This document shows, one piece after another, positions 9,867 to 21,246 of a DNA stretch of 64,000 bases. Source of the stretch: Drosophila persimilis (taxonomy: Eukaryota > Arthropoda > Insecta > Diptera > Drosophilidae); the NCBI RefSeq assembly GCF_003286085.1, contig NW_020825294.1, forward strand, positions 3,968,001-4,032,000, given 5' to 3'. Below the pieces are notes generated by a model, which worked only from the letters and a program-made list of their open reading frames with translations, did no database searches and was not told where the DNA came from. Each line of letters begins with the position of its first letter. Positions within the stretch are counted from its first letter, which is position 1. Both the position numbers and the translations under genes were made by a program.

Positions 9867-12272
9867 GGGGGCTTGCCCGGTACTTGTATAGGGTACTCTA
9901 TAGGTTCAAAACGCAGTCCATCTATTATTACTTGTTTTTATTTTCAGTGTTGTCATTGTCGCAGCTGCCAAAGTCTTTGTTCTTTCGCTGCAAGTGAGCG
10001 AGAGGAGAGTCGAGTAGAGTCGCATTGTCCGAGCAGTGGAGCATCGAGGCGTGAGCCCCGGACTCCGTACGGGTCCCGGGTCCATCCGCTTTTCCTGGCT
10101 TCGCTTAAGTTTAGTTGCTATTGCCGTTGCCGCTTGCCGTTTGCTGTTGTTGGCTGTTTGGACAGCGTATCCGCTTCCAAGTTTCTCTCTCTTTCTCTCT
10201 CTTCAGGCTTTCTAGCCATATTTCTGCACTCAATTGTCCTTCAGTGCATTTTGTGGTCGTCTCACTATTCTCTATTTCTGTTTGTTTCTCTGTTGCTCAC
10301 TCTCTCTCTCGTTTGCACTCCTTCTCTGTGGTTTTCCCTCTGCTAGTTGTAAAATATAATGCCTTTGTTTGTTCGCGCAATAAAAAATGATTACTTTAAT
10401 TTCCGTGCCACATAAAAAAGGCACGTCTAACATGAGAAATCGCTGTCATTCCCTCTCTCTCGCTTTTGGGTTCCTTTTCCTGCTGCATCGTTGACCATAG
10501 ACCTGCAAATGGGAAATGCATTAGTGGCTTTTGCTTTTGGCCAGGAAGTCCTTGAGAGAACAACTACTGTAATTGATATCAGAGTTAAGGCAGCCTTGGA
10601 TCGGGCTAAAATCATTCTTTCCTCGAAGCCGCATTTGAATCTATTTCTCTAGATCCCTTTTGATCTCCACTAAACCAAACGGTAATCTACCTAAAAAGCC
10701 CCACAGCTGTGTATTCTAATGTCTATTTTCCACATTTCCCACAGCAATCCCTTTCTTTCCATTATATTTTCCTTCAAACAAATGCAAGAAAAATATGCCT
10801 TCGCCTCTTCCTTCTTGGTTTTTTTCTTCTTTTTTTTCGCCTTTTATTTGTTATTATGCCCAACCATTTTTTTGTTTTTTGTTTTTGGGGGACCAACTCT
10901 CTCTGTTTTGTGTCAAACCGCATTGGGCCACAAAACAGAAGTCAGAGCCGCGTGTCTGCTCTGGGTCTCTGGGTCCTTGGGCGCTGCTGAGCGCTGCTAA
11001 GCGAAAACTTTATGCACCAAATTGTTTTCACCTGCTGTCCTCCAAAAATTTATAACACCTACACCGCTTTTCAACCTTTTTTTGTTGGCGCTCTTATTTT
11101 TATTTGTATAATCCTTTCGGTTATGGGGCCCAGGACCACGACCAGGACCGGGACCAGGCCAAGTAACTTTTGCGGATGACAGAAACCAGCATTAGAATTT
11201 GCGAGCCCATGGAGCACATGGATTAAATGAAAGACACAAAAAGATGGCAGAGGCAGCCTGGAGAGAATCAGAGAGAAACCGAAATGCGAATGCGAATTCC
11301 ACTTCCATCCACGGCACAGTACAGTGGGCCACAGAGTCGCCAGGTCGCCAGGACTCCAGGTCTTCTGGTCTCCTTTGTTTTTATGGCTCCTCCGCATCTT
11401 TTACTTTGCATAATGTTTGTTGAAGCAATTTTTACGATACACCGAGGGGTCACTTCCTAATGGCCGACACACTTGTTGTGCCCGACGGCGGCGGCTACTT
11501 GACGAAAATGTAGGAGTTCTTGATGGTGAGAATTTTTGAATGGCCCCTCATTAAACGACCAGAAATTATATATTAAATTTAGCAAAATAAACCAAAACCA
11601 GGAAACCAAAGGAGAGAATGAAAAGGGAGGGGGAGGGAGAGGGAGAATATTTGCTGCATAAAAAAGTTGTAAATATTTTTATGCCTGCATTAATATGCAA
11701 CGCCAGCCACAACCACTGTAGAGGGGGAGGAGGAGGTGGGTCCTGTCCGTGGTCGTGGGGGTGGTTAGAGGAGCTGGTGCTGTCGCTGCTAATACCACCG
11801 CTAATAAAATCTTACTGCGGCAGTACCCCCGTCCGCCACCGATTCAGCATCAGCAGCCTTCTCTCCTTCAGAGAGCCATGAAGCACAGCTGTGTGCAGTC
11901 ATTTTTACTGCAGGCCCAGGTTACAGAAATGCCGGAATGGAATAGGATAGGGAGGGGTGAGGGAGTGGGAGACACTCTTTCTCTCTCTAGCCAAAAGATT
12001 GGGCGTGGCCAGGATCTAGTTGAAAGGCAAAAGGCCAAAAGTGTTCAAGTGCTTAAACTTTGTTATTACATTGCCGAACTAGCTATGAACTAGTTCCAAA
12101 CACAATGAACCTTCCAGTCAAAATGAAGTGAAGACCCCCCCCCCTGGGAAATCCCACTTATTTTAATCTACTTATTTTTAGATATTTTAATAGTTTAAAG
12201 TTACATATATTTGGATAATTTATTTTGGGGGATATGTCTAAGAAAATAGCTATATTTTTTATATATTTTAGA
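9867..12272. other. Intergenic DNA; no gene seen
   Basis: This stretch has pyrimidine-rich sequence (CT runs around 10,180-10,205 and 10,300-10,330), G-rich patches near 11,620-11,760, and a C9 run near 12,137. The long frame 9735-10346 (203 codons) starts in AT-rich DNA, crosses the dispersed element and is Ser/Leu/Cys-rich because of CT repeats. It is not convincing as a protein. Confidence 0.45.
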
Positions 12273-12630
12273 AAACTTCCCAGCCACCAAGCCATCAAAG
12301 GAAACGAGGCGGCGGGCGTACTAGCTAAGGAAGGCGTCGGGCTGGCGAATGGGAGGACCGAGAACGTGCCTCTCTCCCTTAGAACGCTGCAAAGCGATCT
12401 AGAGAAGCAGGCTAGATCACAGAACGAAAGTAGATGGAGGACTACCACCACCTACAGAACCTCAAAAATCTTGTGCAAAGAACGCAATGAGAAACTCAGC
12501 CATCATCTACTACACCTACCACGGAAGGACTGCAGATTGTTAGTGGGAATACTTACAGGTCACTGTCTGGTCATACTGGCCTATGGGGGACCCCGTTGAG
12601 AGCCGTCCGCGTTACCCTAACCTAACCTAA
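12273..12630 (+). mobile_element. Non-LTR retrotransposon fragment: RNase H C-terminus and 3' end, inactive
   Basis: About 109 codons (12273-12599) match the end of an RNase H domain plus the following region of a LOA/Jockey-type ORF2: SHQAIKGNEAAGVLAKEG, then a linker, then KDCRLLVGILTGHCLV. The usual motif is GNExAD-LA; here the last catalytic Asp is Gly, so it could not be active. The part after LTGHCLV, which normally leads into a Cys-rich end, is deleted or frameshifted. The sequence closes with a TAACC-type tandem tail at about 12613-12630. Obscura-group flies carry LOA-clade elements such as bilbo and TRIM, but I cannot tell which this is. Confidence 0.75.
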
Positions 12631-15600
12631 AACAGTTTGGGCGTAAGTCTTTACCCATTCATTAGGTTCTTTGCGGACTTATCTCTGCTGTTCATGTACT
12701 TCCCGGTTGGGTACATAATGCACTCGCTGGCTGGCGATCAAGACGAAGAAAACAATCTGAAAGGAGGGAGAAAATAAGAAGATTTTCCATATTTTAGCCA
12801 TGTTGTCTTTGAAAGTGTATAAGCCTCCTACCATTTGGCTAGCATTCGTTTATCTATGCTTTCTCTCCAAATTTCTCTTGATTATTGCCATATATTATTG
12901 AGTTTCTGTTTTAGAAATCATTTCTTGCAGAATTCAACAGATTGAACTGCATTAAAGGTTTCCTTCGTGTCTTCTTGGTTCCTGGAAATGATGATGTGCA
13001 AATATATATTTGCCACTTCCTGAAAATCGCTTCTTCTATGCCGTTTCACTGGCTGTCATGTGCTGCCACATTTCCATATGAGGAAATATGAGAGGGAAAC
13101 GAACAATTTTACAAAGCCTTACGTTTATTATAATATTTGCCCTGCCCCGAGACAGTTGTTGCTCTCTCTGCCTCCCTTTAGATGCTACTCCAGAATACAT
13201 GACAGCTCCAGAGGCTGTCTGTCTGTCTGTATATTTGACTGAAGGTCTGACTGAAGGATTGGGCTTTGTGTTTGTGCTGCTGTCTGCTGCCTCTCTCTCT
13301 CTCTCTCTTGGTCTGTCAGTTGTGTTAGCTTTTGTTTTGGTAATTATTCGAGATTTTGTTTGCATTTCATGCATAAATAAATCAACAAAAATTACGACTC
13401 AAAACTATAAATGCCAAGTCATACATCTGTCACGACTTTGGGGCTATAGAGGCAGAGAGAACTGCAGACAGAGAGAGAGAAAGAGAGAGAGAGACTCATT
13501 GAAGTTGGGCACTAAAATGCAGGCTGCCTATCATTAGTAGTCCTCTTGGTCTCTGCCTTCACTCTAATTTAATCACAAACAAAAATTCTCTCTTCAAAAA
13601 ATATATGCAAAGCAGTGGAAAAAAATTACCATGGCTAACAACTTTTTGGGGGCCGCGTGCGCGAGTCCTTTATGCAAATTGCGGCCAAATTAGTGAAGGA
13701 AAAACCTCTAAAAAAAAATAAGGAAAGAAGCAGAAGAAAGTTAGGAAGGAAATCCCCCGAACAGGTAGAGCGAAAAGGAAAACGCAGACACTTAGAGGTT
13801 ACTAAAGTTAGGAGCGGTTTGGGTTTACTTAACCCCCGAAGGCAAGTGTCCTGTCATAAAGATCCATTAGATGGTAAAACGACAGAACGACCAAAAGCGG
13901 TTAAGCGACAACATCAGAGGCCACATCATCTTTTAATTTGTATTCAAATTGAATGGCAAAAATACTTGACCTCCGGTAAAAAAAATGTTATACGTAGATG
14001 GAAGATGGCAGAAATCAAGGCTGTGGCCACTGGTAATCTCTCGGAATGCTTAAAAATACATTTACGGGTGTTTTTTTAATAGAACAATAAAGGGAAACAT
14101 TTATTTTATCACGATTTTCCTCAGAAATGTTCAATGGGGTTTTTTATAATTATTTGATCCATTAAATAAATTTGGTAGAAGTGTTCTGGATATGCATTTT
14201 AATCCATTGAATGAATCCAATCCATACATTTAAATCCCATCCCATTTAAAATACTCGTTTTCCCACAAACCTCAGTGATTTTCCAATTTCCCTTTATAAA
14301 CCACACACCTTCGCCACTGGAAATCTATGCAATTTATGATCAAAAGAGACCCAGATCCATCTCATCCATAAACTTGATGATTTGAATGGAAAATCCCCAA
14401 GCACAAATTGTTTTGTTCCCCCACTTTAACCGAAACTCATTAAGGGCTTCCACATTTAATTCCCTAATCCATAACATAACATCCTTTTTACCCTCTAAGG
14501 CTCCCTCAATCCTCTCTTCCCGCTTTCGTTCAAATCTTCCTTTGTTCCTTCCTTCCTTCCTTCTTTCAATCCTTCCCACAATCGTTTGCTGGTAATCCCC
14601 ACAGCACGCTTTTCTTATGGACCCCATAACCCTGTGCCTGAGATCCTGAGTGCTGCTTCCTTTATCTGTCCTCCGACGACTGTCATCAACGATTGTCGTG
14701 ACCCCCCCGCGTGGAGCCAACAATTAACAATTAAAACCCCAAAGCGCACAACTCAATTTTGCAATACGCACAGAGAAAGCCAGAGAACCAGAGATGGGAA
14801 ATGGCAGATAGACAACTGCAATGGCAATTTCATATATAGTATTCCCTTCATAGATGCCAGCCAGAGACAACAATGGACCGAGGACCCTCCCCGAAGTGGT
14901 GCAAGAGTTCTTCTCTCTCTCTCTCTCTGTCTTACTCTGTGTGGCACTTACAACTAAAAACTTGTTACGTATTTAATTGCAATTAAAAAGTTGTTTTGTA
15001 GTTACGAGTGTTGCTGTTTCTGTTCTTGGGGGCTACCGCAATGGCTATGGCGGGTCTCCTCTCCGCTTCAAAATTGTCTCCAATAACAAGACCCAAAAAC
15101 CAAAAGCCAAGCAAACCCCCCACGCCACACACAAAGATGAAGTCATCAGGAAAATGCGTGGGCAAAGCAGCCAAAAGGGTTTTTAGCCGTTTAATGACTT
15201 TTGGCGCGAGGGATAAAGGCATCGCAAACCGAAAACCCATTCCCATTCCCTGTTTCACTTTCTCTCTCCTGATTTTAACGATAGCACTCATTAGAGTTTT
15301 CTGGCGATTTTTCGGCTTAAAAACTTTTCCCATAACAATTGGCCATGGCCATCGTCGCGACTTTGCGACAAACCTAAACATTGCCATCTCTTAACAGAGG
15401 GGAGAGCGAAATCGGCCAAAGTTTACTCTTGAGGTGTCATAAATGGTGATGTTTTCATTTGATTTGGTTAACAGAGCTTAAGCTGCAGTCCTGGGACTGA
15501 CTTGGTGGCCTAATTTGATGAAAGGAGGGATGTCTTGGAAAGACTTATACGCATATTGAAACCATGGTTAATCCTCTTAAACGGTATCAATCTCTTCATT

Positions 15601-16181
15601 TCAGTGAATACACAATATAGAGAGGGATCTACATCTGGTAGGGAAATGGGCTTCAAAGTCTATTATCCACTCTGCAGATGGTGCATACATTTCTTTAAAG
15701 AAAATTACGTCATTCCATAAGGTAAGCTATTCCCCCGCTATGGATTACGTTTAGAGTGTTTCTTTAAAGCATATTCTATAAAGAAAACGATAGTTTTGCT
15801 ACCTGGACGCTCAAAAAACAGCTGATTACATGAGCATTCACATGTAAACGTTGAATGAAACTGTACTTTTTGGAAATTTAGAATGGCAAGCTCATCAAAT
15901 TGGATAATTAACCTTGTACGCTTGTCCCTGACTATCTGTAAGTCTCTTCCGCTCAAATATGGATACCATTTTGAGTAGAATCGATACATTTCTAACTTCC
16001 AAAAGTGTGAATGACAAAATACAGACTGCTTAAGAGAAATATATCTTATAATATGGTTATATGTATATTCTTTTGTTTAAATTTACTCAAAAATAGTTTA
16101 ATCTTACTACATGACTGTTTTGGGGAGACTGGTTTAAAGAATCTGTCCTCTTAAAGAACAAAAATTCTTAGGAAACTATAC
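12631..16181. other. Intergenic DNA; no gene seen
   Basis: It has (CT)n/(AG)n runs near 13,290, 13,475 and 14,912-14,930 and AT-rich stretches near 14,090-14,330 and 15,980-16,180. The 140-codon frame at 13657-14079 is Lys/Arg-rich and the 127-codon minus frame at 14340-14723 is charged. Neither has a domain, a good start context or gene signals that I can support. Confidence 0.45.
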
Positions 16182-17307
16182 TAAAACGAGGGGGAACGTT
16201 GTGAGTTGCTGCGGACACCGCAACTCTACAGTTATACCCGATACTAAGTCAGTATGGCTCTCCTCCGGCAGACGCCGCTAATATTAAACGACACGACAAA
16301 GAATGCGTGCGAGAGAGACAGAAAATCAGTCTGAGCGTGACGTCGGGCGCTGCGTAGCCAATGCAAATTGATTTGTTCCTTTTGGCTACAAAAATTATCT
16401 GATCTGATCCAAATTCAGCAACCGGATAGATATAGTCATTCTCTATGATTCTGCGTTTTTAGTTTTCTCGAATCTGCAACATTGTGGATGCAACAGATTT
16501 TCGTCCTTTGTGGGGGCGGATGGGGGTGGGGCGAAATTCTGAGATATACGTTTTATAGTGACATGTTAAAGGAGTGTGTGTACCAAATTTGGTTACTCTA
16601 GCCTTAATAGTCTCTGAGATTTGTGGTTGCCTCAGATTTTCGTCCTTTGCGGGGGCGGAAGGGGGTGTGGCGAAATTTTGACAAAAAACGGTCAAGGTCC
16701 GATATCACAGGAGTGTGGATACCAAATTTGGTTGCTCTAGCTCTTATGGGTTCTGAGATCCTTGAACTCATATTTTGCAATTGGCAAAACCGACTATGAA
16801 ACCTGTGTGTTAGAGTGAGACAGAGCGAGAAAGAATGAAATTGTTTTCGTGATTCTGGCTGTAATAATTATACGATCTGGTTCAGATTTCGCACTCTAGA
16901 AGATATAGTCATCTTCTACGATTCTGCGTTTTTTGTTTTCTCGAATCGTCGAAATTGTGGATGCCACAGATTTTCGCCCTTTGTGGGGGCGGAAGTGGGC
17001 GGGGCAAAGTTCTGAAATATTTTTGGAGCAGTGACATATCACAGAAGTCTGGATCCAAAACATCGTTGCTCTAGCTCTTATAGTCTTTGAGCATTAGGCG
17101 CTGAAGGGGACGGACAGACGGACGGACGGACAGACGGACAGACGGACGGACGGACAGACAGACACGGCTCAATCGACTCGGCTATTGATGCTGATCAAGA
17201 ATATATATACCTTATGGGGTCGGAAACGATTCCTTCTGGACGTTACACACATACACTTTTACCACAAATCTAATATACCCCAATACTCATTTTGAGTATC
17301 GGGTATA
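16182..17307 (-). mobile_element. DINE-1-type (INE-1/SGM/ISY-like) non-autonomous Helentron, copy 2, near full length
   Basis: The 5' end is at 17307, reading TATACCCGATACTC on the minus strand and then forming a short hairpin with GAGTATTGGGGTATA. Next come the conserved block with TTCTTGATCAGCATCAATAG and the (GTCY)n microsatellite (17108-17162). Four or so repeats follow of the module with 'gggggcggaagggggtgtggcgaaa' and 'gtgtggataccaaatttggttgctctag'. The 3' end at about 16182 has an inverted copy of the 5' terminus (AGTATCGGGTATA) and a terminal hairpin GAGTTGC/GCAACTC (16203-16226). The subterminal inverted repeats and 3' hairpin fit Helentron structure. The frame 16459-16695 on its minus strand is element sequence, not a gene. 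Confidence 0.88.
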
Positions 17308-17484
17308 ATTACTTGAAAATGCCATTAACTGTTCGCAGATGGCCTCCACCTGTGATCAAATGATTAGGCTCCAGCTCTCAACTAGTAAGTGCGCCTAACC
17401 ACAAAAGTTAATCACACAATTGACCACGCGGCTCAAGTATTGGCTGCGTTTTATGAACGATAGAATTTCATGGGGTTTTTCAAC

Positions 17485-17490
17485 TTTATT
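17485..17490 (-). terminator. Poly(A) signal AATAAA of Gln/Gly-rich gene A
   Basis: This is a canonical AATAAA on the minus strand, 66 nt past the TGA stop at 17556, where a short fly 3' UTR would end. Confidence 0.65.
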
Positions 17491-17555
17491 TTAGTTTTTA
17501 TGATTAGAAGGAATGATGATGACTAGTTGGGGAGGTTGGCAGTTGGATGATTATC

Positions 17556-17933
17556 TCAACCAAATAGATCGAATAGGTTCTCCTGCTGTTGCTGTTGCTG
17601 CTGCTGTTGACCTCCTCCTGCCCCCTGCTGTTGCTCTTGCTGTTGACCTTGAAAGAATTCAATGCCACCGCCAAAGGGCCCCCTAAGGATGACACCTTGC
17701 TCCTGCTGTTGCTCCTGCTGGCCGCCACCAAAGCCACTCTGTTGTTGTTGCTGCTGTTGCTGTTGTTGTCCTTGTTCAAGCTGCTCAAACTCCCGTATGA
17801 TGCCACCAAAGGGTCCACCAAACTGAGCTGACGTCAAGGCAAACAAAGCCACAAGTAAAGCAAGCTAAAGGGTACCTTCGATTAGGCATATTTTGTGAGG
17901 ATGAAGGGCTCCTGAACTTACCACAAATTTCAT
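17556..17933 (-). CDS. Small secreted Gln/Gly-rich protein A (two exons)
   Basis: The CDS is the complement of 17922-17933 joined to 17556-17864. Exon 1 is 12 nt (ATG AAA TTT GTG), then comes GTAAGT, a 57-nt intron and a CTTTAG acceptor, all in phase 0. The 106-residue product starts MKFVLALLVALFALTSA, a clear signal peptide cut before QFGG. The mature part is about 89 residues: FGGPFGG blocks, two Gln runs of 9-10, QQEQQQEQ stretches, and the end ENLFDLFG. There is no cysteine. Its paralogue B lies 583 bp upstream in the same orientation with the same exon structure, signal peptide and Gly/Gln alternation. This points to tandem duplication. The role is unknown: a secreted structural, glue-like or reproductive-tract protein is possible, but the sequence does not decide. 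Frames on the other strand here are shadows of the CAG repeats. Confidence 0.83.
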
Positions 17934-17984
17934 TGTGATTTGATTTCCAGCTAGCGATCTTCTACGTTTGACAATTTTCAATAA

Positions 17985-18022
17985 ACTGCTTGGCTTCTCT
18001 GGAGCTACTCTACCATTTATTT
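17985..18022 (-). promoter_or_regulatory. Core promoter of Gln/Gly-rich gene A (TATA-like and Inr-like)
   Basis: On the minus strand a weak TATA-like AAATAAATG (about 18022-18014) lies about 34 nt upstream of an Inr-like GCAGTT whose A is at 17987. This is the same spacing as in paralogue B. The predicted leader to the ATG at 17933 is 54 nt. Confidence 0.4.
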
Positions 18023-18148
18023 GGTGATTTTTTTGTGACACTCCAAACTGGTTTTACCTAGGTCTTAGATCTATCTTGTGCTGTCATGGGGGGGTTTCCC
18101 CCTGATTGACAGATAATTTTGTAGAAAAAATACAGGTTTTTTCTCGCA

Positions 18149-18298
18149 TCTCTGTCTCGCGTTTTGTCTCCAACTCTGTCTCTGTCTCGCTTTTAGTCTC
18201 AAATTCTATCTCTGTCTCGCTTTTTAATCTCCAATTCCATCGCTCTTCTATCTCTGTCTCGCTTTTGGTCTCCAGTTCTGTTTCTCACTTCTAACTCT
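18149..18298 (+). repeat. CT-rich minisatellite, 30-bp unit, 4-5 copies
   Basis: The unit is close to TCTCTGTCTCGCTTTT followed by GTCTCCAATTCT. Copies start at about 18149, 18179 and 18209, then at about 18251 after a 12-nt insertion. It lies in the spacer between genes A and B, where it could be transcribed past the B poly(A) site but is not coding. Confidence 0.75.
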
Positions 18299-18406
18299 GT
18301 TCTAATCAAATTAGATGTTCATTTAAGATCATTAGATTATCTCACAGATTCACGAACTGATTCATGAGTCATTGGCCAGAAGCATAGGTTGTACTTTTTT
18401 TTATAT

Positions 18407-18412
18407 TTTATT
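18407..18412 (-). terminator. Poly(A) signal AATAAA of Gln/Gly-rich gene B
   Basis: This is a canonical AATAAA on the minus strand, 104 nt past the TAA stop of gene B at 18516. Confidence 0.6.
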
Positions 18413-18515
18413 CTTAGATCTATAAAATTTAACAGGTCTCAAGTCTCTCCCAGAGGGACTTCCAATGGCATTATAACGTCGGGCAGCTCAAGTCGGTTCC
18501 CAGTTCTTCTAATAT

Positions 18516-18904
18516 TTAGAAGAATCCGCCCTGCTGCTGTTGTTGCTGCTGCTGTTCGCCACCGAATCCACCGCCGAAGCCACCGAAGCCACCTTCTTGC
18601 TGCTCCTGCTGCTGCTGCTGTTGGCCAAAGCCGCCTCCGAATCCACCGCCGAAGGATGAGCTCTCCTGCTGCTGTTGCTGCTGCTCTCCACCAAAGCCTC
18701 CACCGAATCCACCGCCGAAACCTGCATCCTGCTGCTGTTGCTGCTGCTGTTCGCCACCAAAGCCGCCGCCGAATCCTCCAAACTGAGGCAGGGCTGAGGC
18801 CAAAGCAAACAGGGCCACAAACACGATCACCTATGGGTAATGGAGGATGGGATTCAAACACAATCCTCGGACCGATCAAAGATAAAACCTACCAGAAATT
18901 TCAT
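18516..18904 (-). CDS. Small secreted Gln/Gly-rich protein B (two exons)
   Basis: The CDS is the complement of 18893-18904 joined to 18516-18830. Exon 1 is ATG AAA TTT CTG, the donor is GTAGGT, the intron is 62 nt and the acceptor is CCCATAG, in phase 0. The product has 108 residues. It starts MKFLVIVFVALFALASALP, a signal peptide, then QFGGFGGG. The mature part is four or five alternating modules of FGGGFGG and EQQQQQQ (Gln runs of 6-8), with single Ser-rich and Gln/Glu variants, ending GGFF. There is no cysteine. It has a perfect TATA box and Inr upstream and a poly(A) signal downstream. It is clearly a paralogue of gene A: same first three codons, intron position, signal peptide core VALFALxSA and first mature QFGG. 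The function is unknown. Low-complexity Gly/Gln secreted proteins often form extracellular films or glues, but this is only a possibility here. Confidence 0.87.
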
Positions 18905-18945
18905 TTTGCTTAAAAGGTTTTTGTTGCCAATGAAGACGTTTGAAA

Positions 18946-18982
18946 ACTGAATCGTTGCTACCCAACTCTTTCTCTATTTATA
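18946..18982 (-). promoter_or_regulatory. Core promoter of Gln/Gly-rich gene B (TATA box and Inr)
   Basis: On the minus strand TATAAATAG (18982-18974) is followed about 34 nt later by TTCAGTTTT, a consensus Inr with its A at 18948. The predicted leader to the ATG at 18904 is 44 nt. The strong TATA suggests tissue- or stage-restricted, high-level expression. Confidence 0.7.
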
Positions 18983-21183
18983 CGTTTTAAACGGAACTTT
19001 CGTGGGTTCTTGACGCATGGCTGCGGTGTGAAAAAACCTGTCCCCAAGGCCCCCCAGACACTTGCCCAGACGCTTTGGGCTTCCCTCTAAGCGGATCACT
19101 GACCAGGTATACGTTTCTCTTTTTTAGCTGGTTTTTTCTTGTTTTTTATAGTATTTTTTGTTTCTGTGTGTTTTGTTTACGTAGCTGAACAGGCAGCAGG
19201 TGCGTGCTGGTCTGAGAATGAATATGGATGATATAGTTCGTCAATCTGTATTTAAATCAGTGTTTCCTGGGGTGATTAACTAAGTGTGTTAGTGGCTGAA
19301 CTTTTCCATCCTTAACCCATACGCATAGCACTGTTTTTCTATAGAGTAAGTACTTCTTTAAGGGAAAATACAAATGAATTCGAATGGGAAATGGGGAATG
19401 CAGAATGGGATAGAAGTTTCCTAAGTTGATTACATGTCGTAGAAATCAAAGAGATTTTTTTTCTTCTTTTTGCGTTTGAGAGGATTTCAAGAGTGTTGTC
19501 AATCGCTTGACACGAGAGCCAAAGCAAAGCGAAATTCCCTCAATAGATAAGTACCACGAATGTGTGGAGGGGAATCACCTGCAACACAGATGGTGCTGCA
19601 GGGGGTGTACTCTTGCAAAAGCAACACAGTTTGGACCCTTAGCCCCACGGAGGGTTGGCTTGGAATTGCATTTGGCTGTGTGGCAATTGAGTTTACGAAT
19701 ACGTGTTGGCTTTAACTTTGGCTTTTAACCTTGCCACAGCCACAGATACAGCGGCAGGAGTCAGTGCCATCGGGGGGATGTCCTTTTGGTGCGCATTGAG
19801 CGGTAAATGAATTTATTTGCCTCATTTAGTTGTAGCTAATTTATTTTTATTTTTATTGAATTTGTTTGTAAGCGAAGGAAGGGTCTCTAAGTAAGAGATT
19901 TTGTGCAGCATTTTATCGCCAGTACTTTACTTGGCTCTGGACTTGGCTCTCAACTTGCTTTAATCTCAGAAAGAACACTCGAAATGGAAGTCCATAATCA
20001 TAGGGCATCAGTCCATTCGACCTCCCATGAAAGTGTTCAGTAATTTCCCTTTACTTTGGAGTAAAATGCCTAATAGACCCCTTTTTTTTGGCTTACAAAT
20101 TGTAGACCACACAGGCCTGCCACGTCGCGTGTCACATGTTGCAAGCGTTCAAGACTACTTTGATGGTGGCCCTGCACGATACCCCAGTGCTGCGCCATGC
20201 ATTCAAATTTGTTCGAAATTTCAATTCAATTACCGTCAATTTTCAATAATTGTGTTCAGATTATATTCCATTAGGCTCTGACTTAAAGTTTTACATCAAC
20301 ATAATTAGACCTTAAAGTATTCTTTGGGTTAATAGAGGGTTAAAACTTGCAGCGAAATGGGGTCTCTCATTGAAACTTTGTGTCACAGACAAGTCAAAGG
20401 CCAAGGCAAATGAGAGCATGGTTAAGGAATACTCGCAGATATGTCGTAGATGGTCTATGGAATACTCGGTGCCTCACCCTCCCAATCACTTTGTTATTGG
20501 ATTTTCGGGCTCGAGAGCGATCAGAGCTGCCTCTACGCCCGGCATGAATTTTGTTTTTGCACACTCGGGCTTTCGCTTTTAGCTTCGGCGACAGATTCCG
20601 ATAGGCATATCTGCAATAGATTATATTCTATCCATCTATCTATCTACCCATCTATCTATCACTCAAATGACATCATATAGGATCCTAGCATACCCTGCAA
20701 CCCACATAGAGTAGATCCCCCTAGCACCTAGAGGAAATCCAAGTACGTTTAATTTTAAACTTTTTGGCATCAGTAACTTTTTCGGTGACTTTTCGTTCGG
20801 CACCAGACACCCCCCCCGTCGATGCTATGCCATGCAATGTCTGAGGTTATTAGGGTTCCTTCTGAAAGGCAATGCATTAGCCGTAGCTGTATTTTATGCC
20901 ACCCTTATCCAGGTAAAAAGGGGTTAGAAGGGGGGTTGTGTGTAGATATGTCTGTCTTCCCATCCATATGAATTTCACATGCTTAAGCCGCAAACTTATG
21001 TGCGCGCACAGCTTGAAATCCTCGCTCCACGTAAACTTAACTAGAAACTAAAACCCACAAGAAAAAATATAGAAAACCATAAGAAAGGGTGTGGGAGACT
21101 GCGACTAGGAGATACCTAGTAAAGGGAAAGTATAGAAAAAGCTGTAAAAATACAATTATAAATTTAAATAAAGCATAGAAACA
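18983..21183. other. Intergenic DNA upstream of the Gln/Gly-rich genes; no gene seen
   Basis: The first few hundred bases probably hold the control elements of gene B. Later there is a TCTA/TCCA microsatellite at about 20629-20660. I find no convincing exon; the frames of 60-84 codons are chance. Confidence 0.45.
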
Positions 21184-21246
21184 CAATCGCTGGGCTCGTG
21201 CGCCAACCCCCGGCTCACTCGCTTGGCGCGCTAGCGACGATAGGAG
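21184..21246 (-). repeat. Dispersed GC-rich 45-60 bp element, copy 2
   Basis: Reading the minus strand: CGTCGCTAGCGCGCC, AAGCGAGTGAGCC, GGGGGTTGGCGCACGA, GCCCAGCGATTGTGT. It matches 9806-9866 through the CGAGTGAG core and the TTGG(T/C)GCACGA block, and 22584-22628 through AAGCGAGTGAGCC(C/G)GGGGTT. The family is unknown. Confidence 0.55.

Noticed and set aside
9735..10346. 203-codon plus-strand open frame
   Set aside because: It runs from AT-rich DNA through the dispersed repeat into CT-rich DNA; no coherent protein.
13657..14079. 140-codon Lys/Arg-rich frame
   Set aside because: No domain, no promoter or poly(A) signal; composition explained by A/G-rich sequence.
15738..15989. 83-codon minus-strand frame with mixed composition
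   Set aside because: It looks protein-like at first, but there is no homology that I recognise, no poly(A) signal or splice context, and the DNA is AT-rich.
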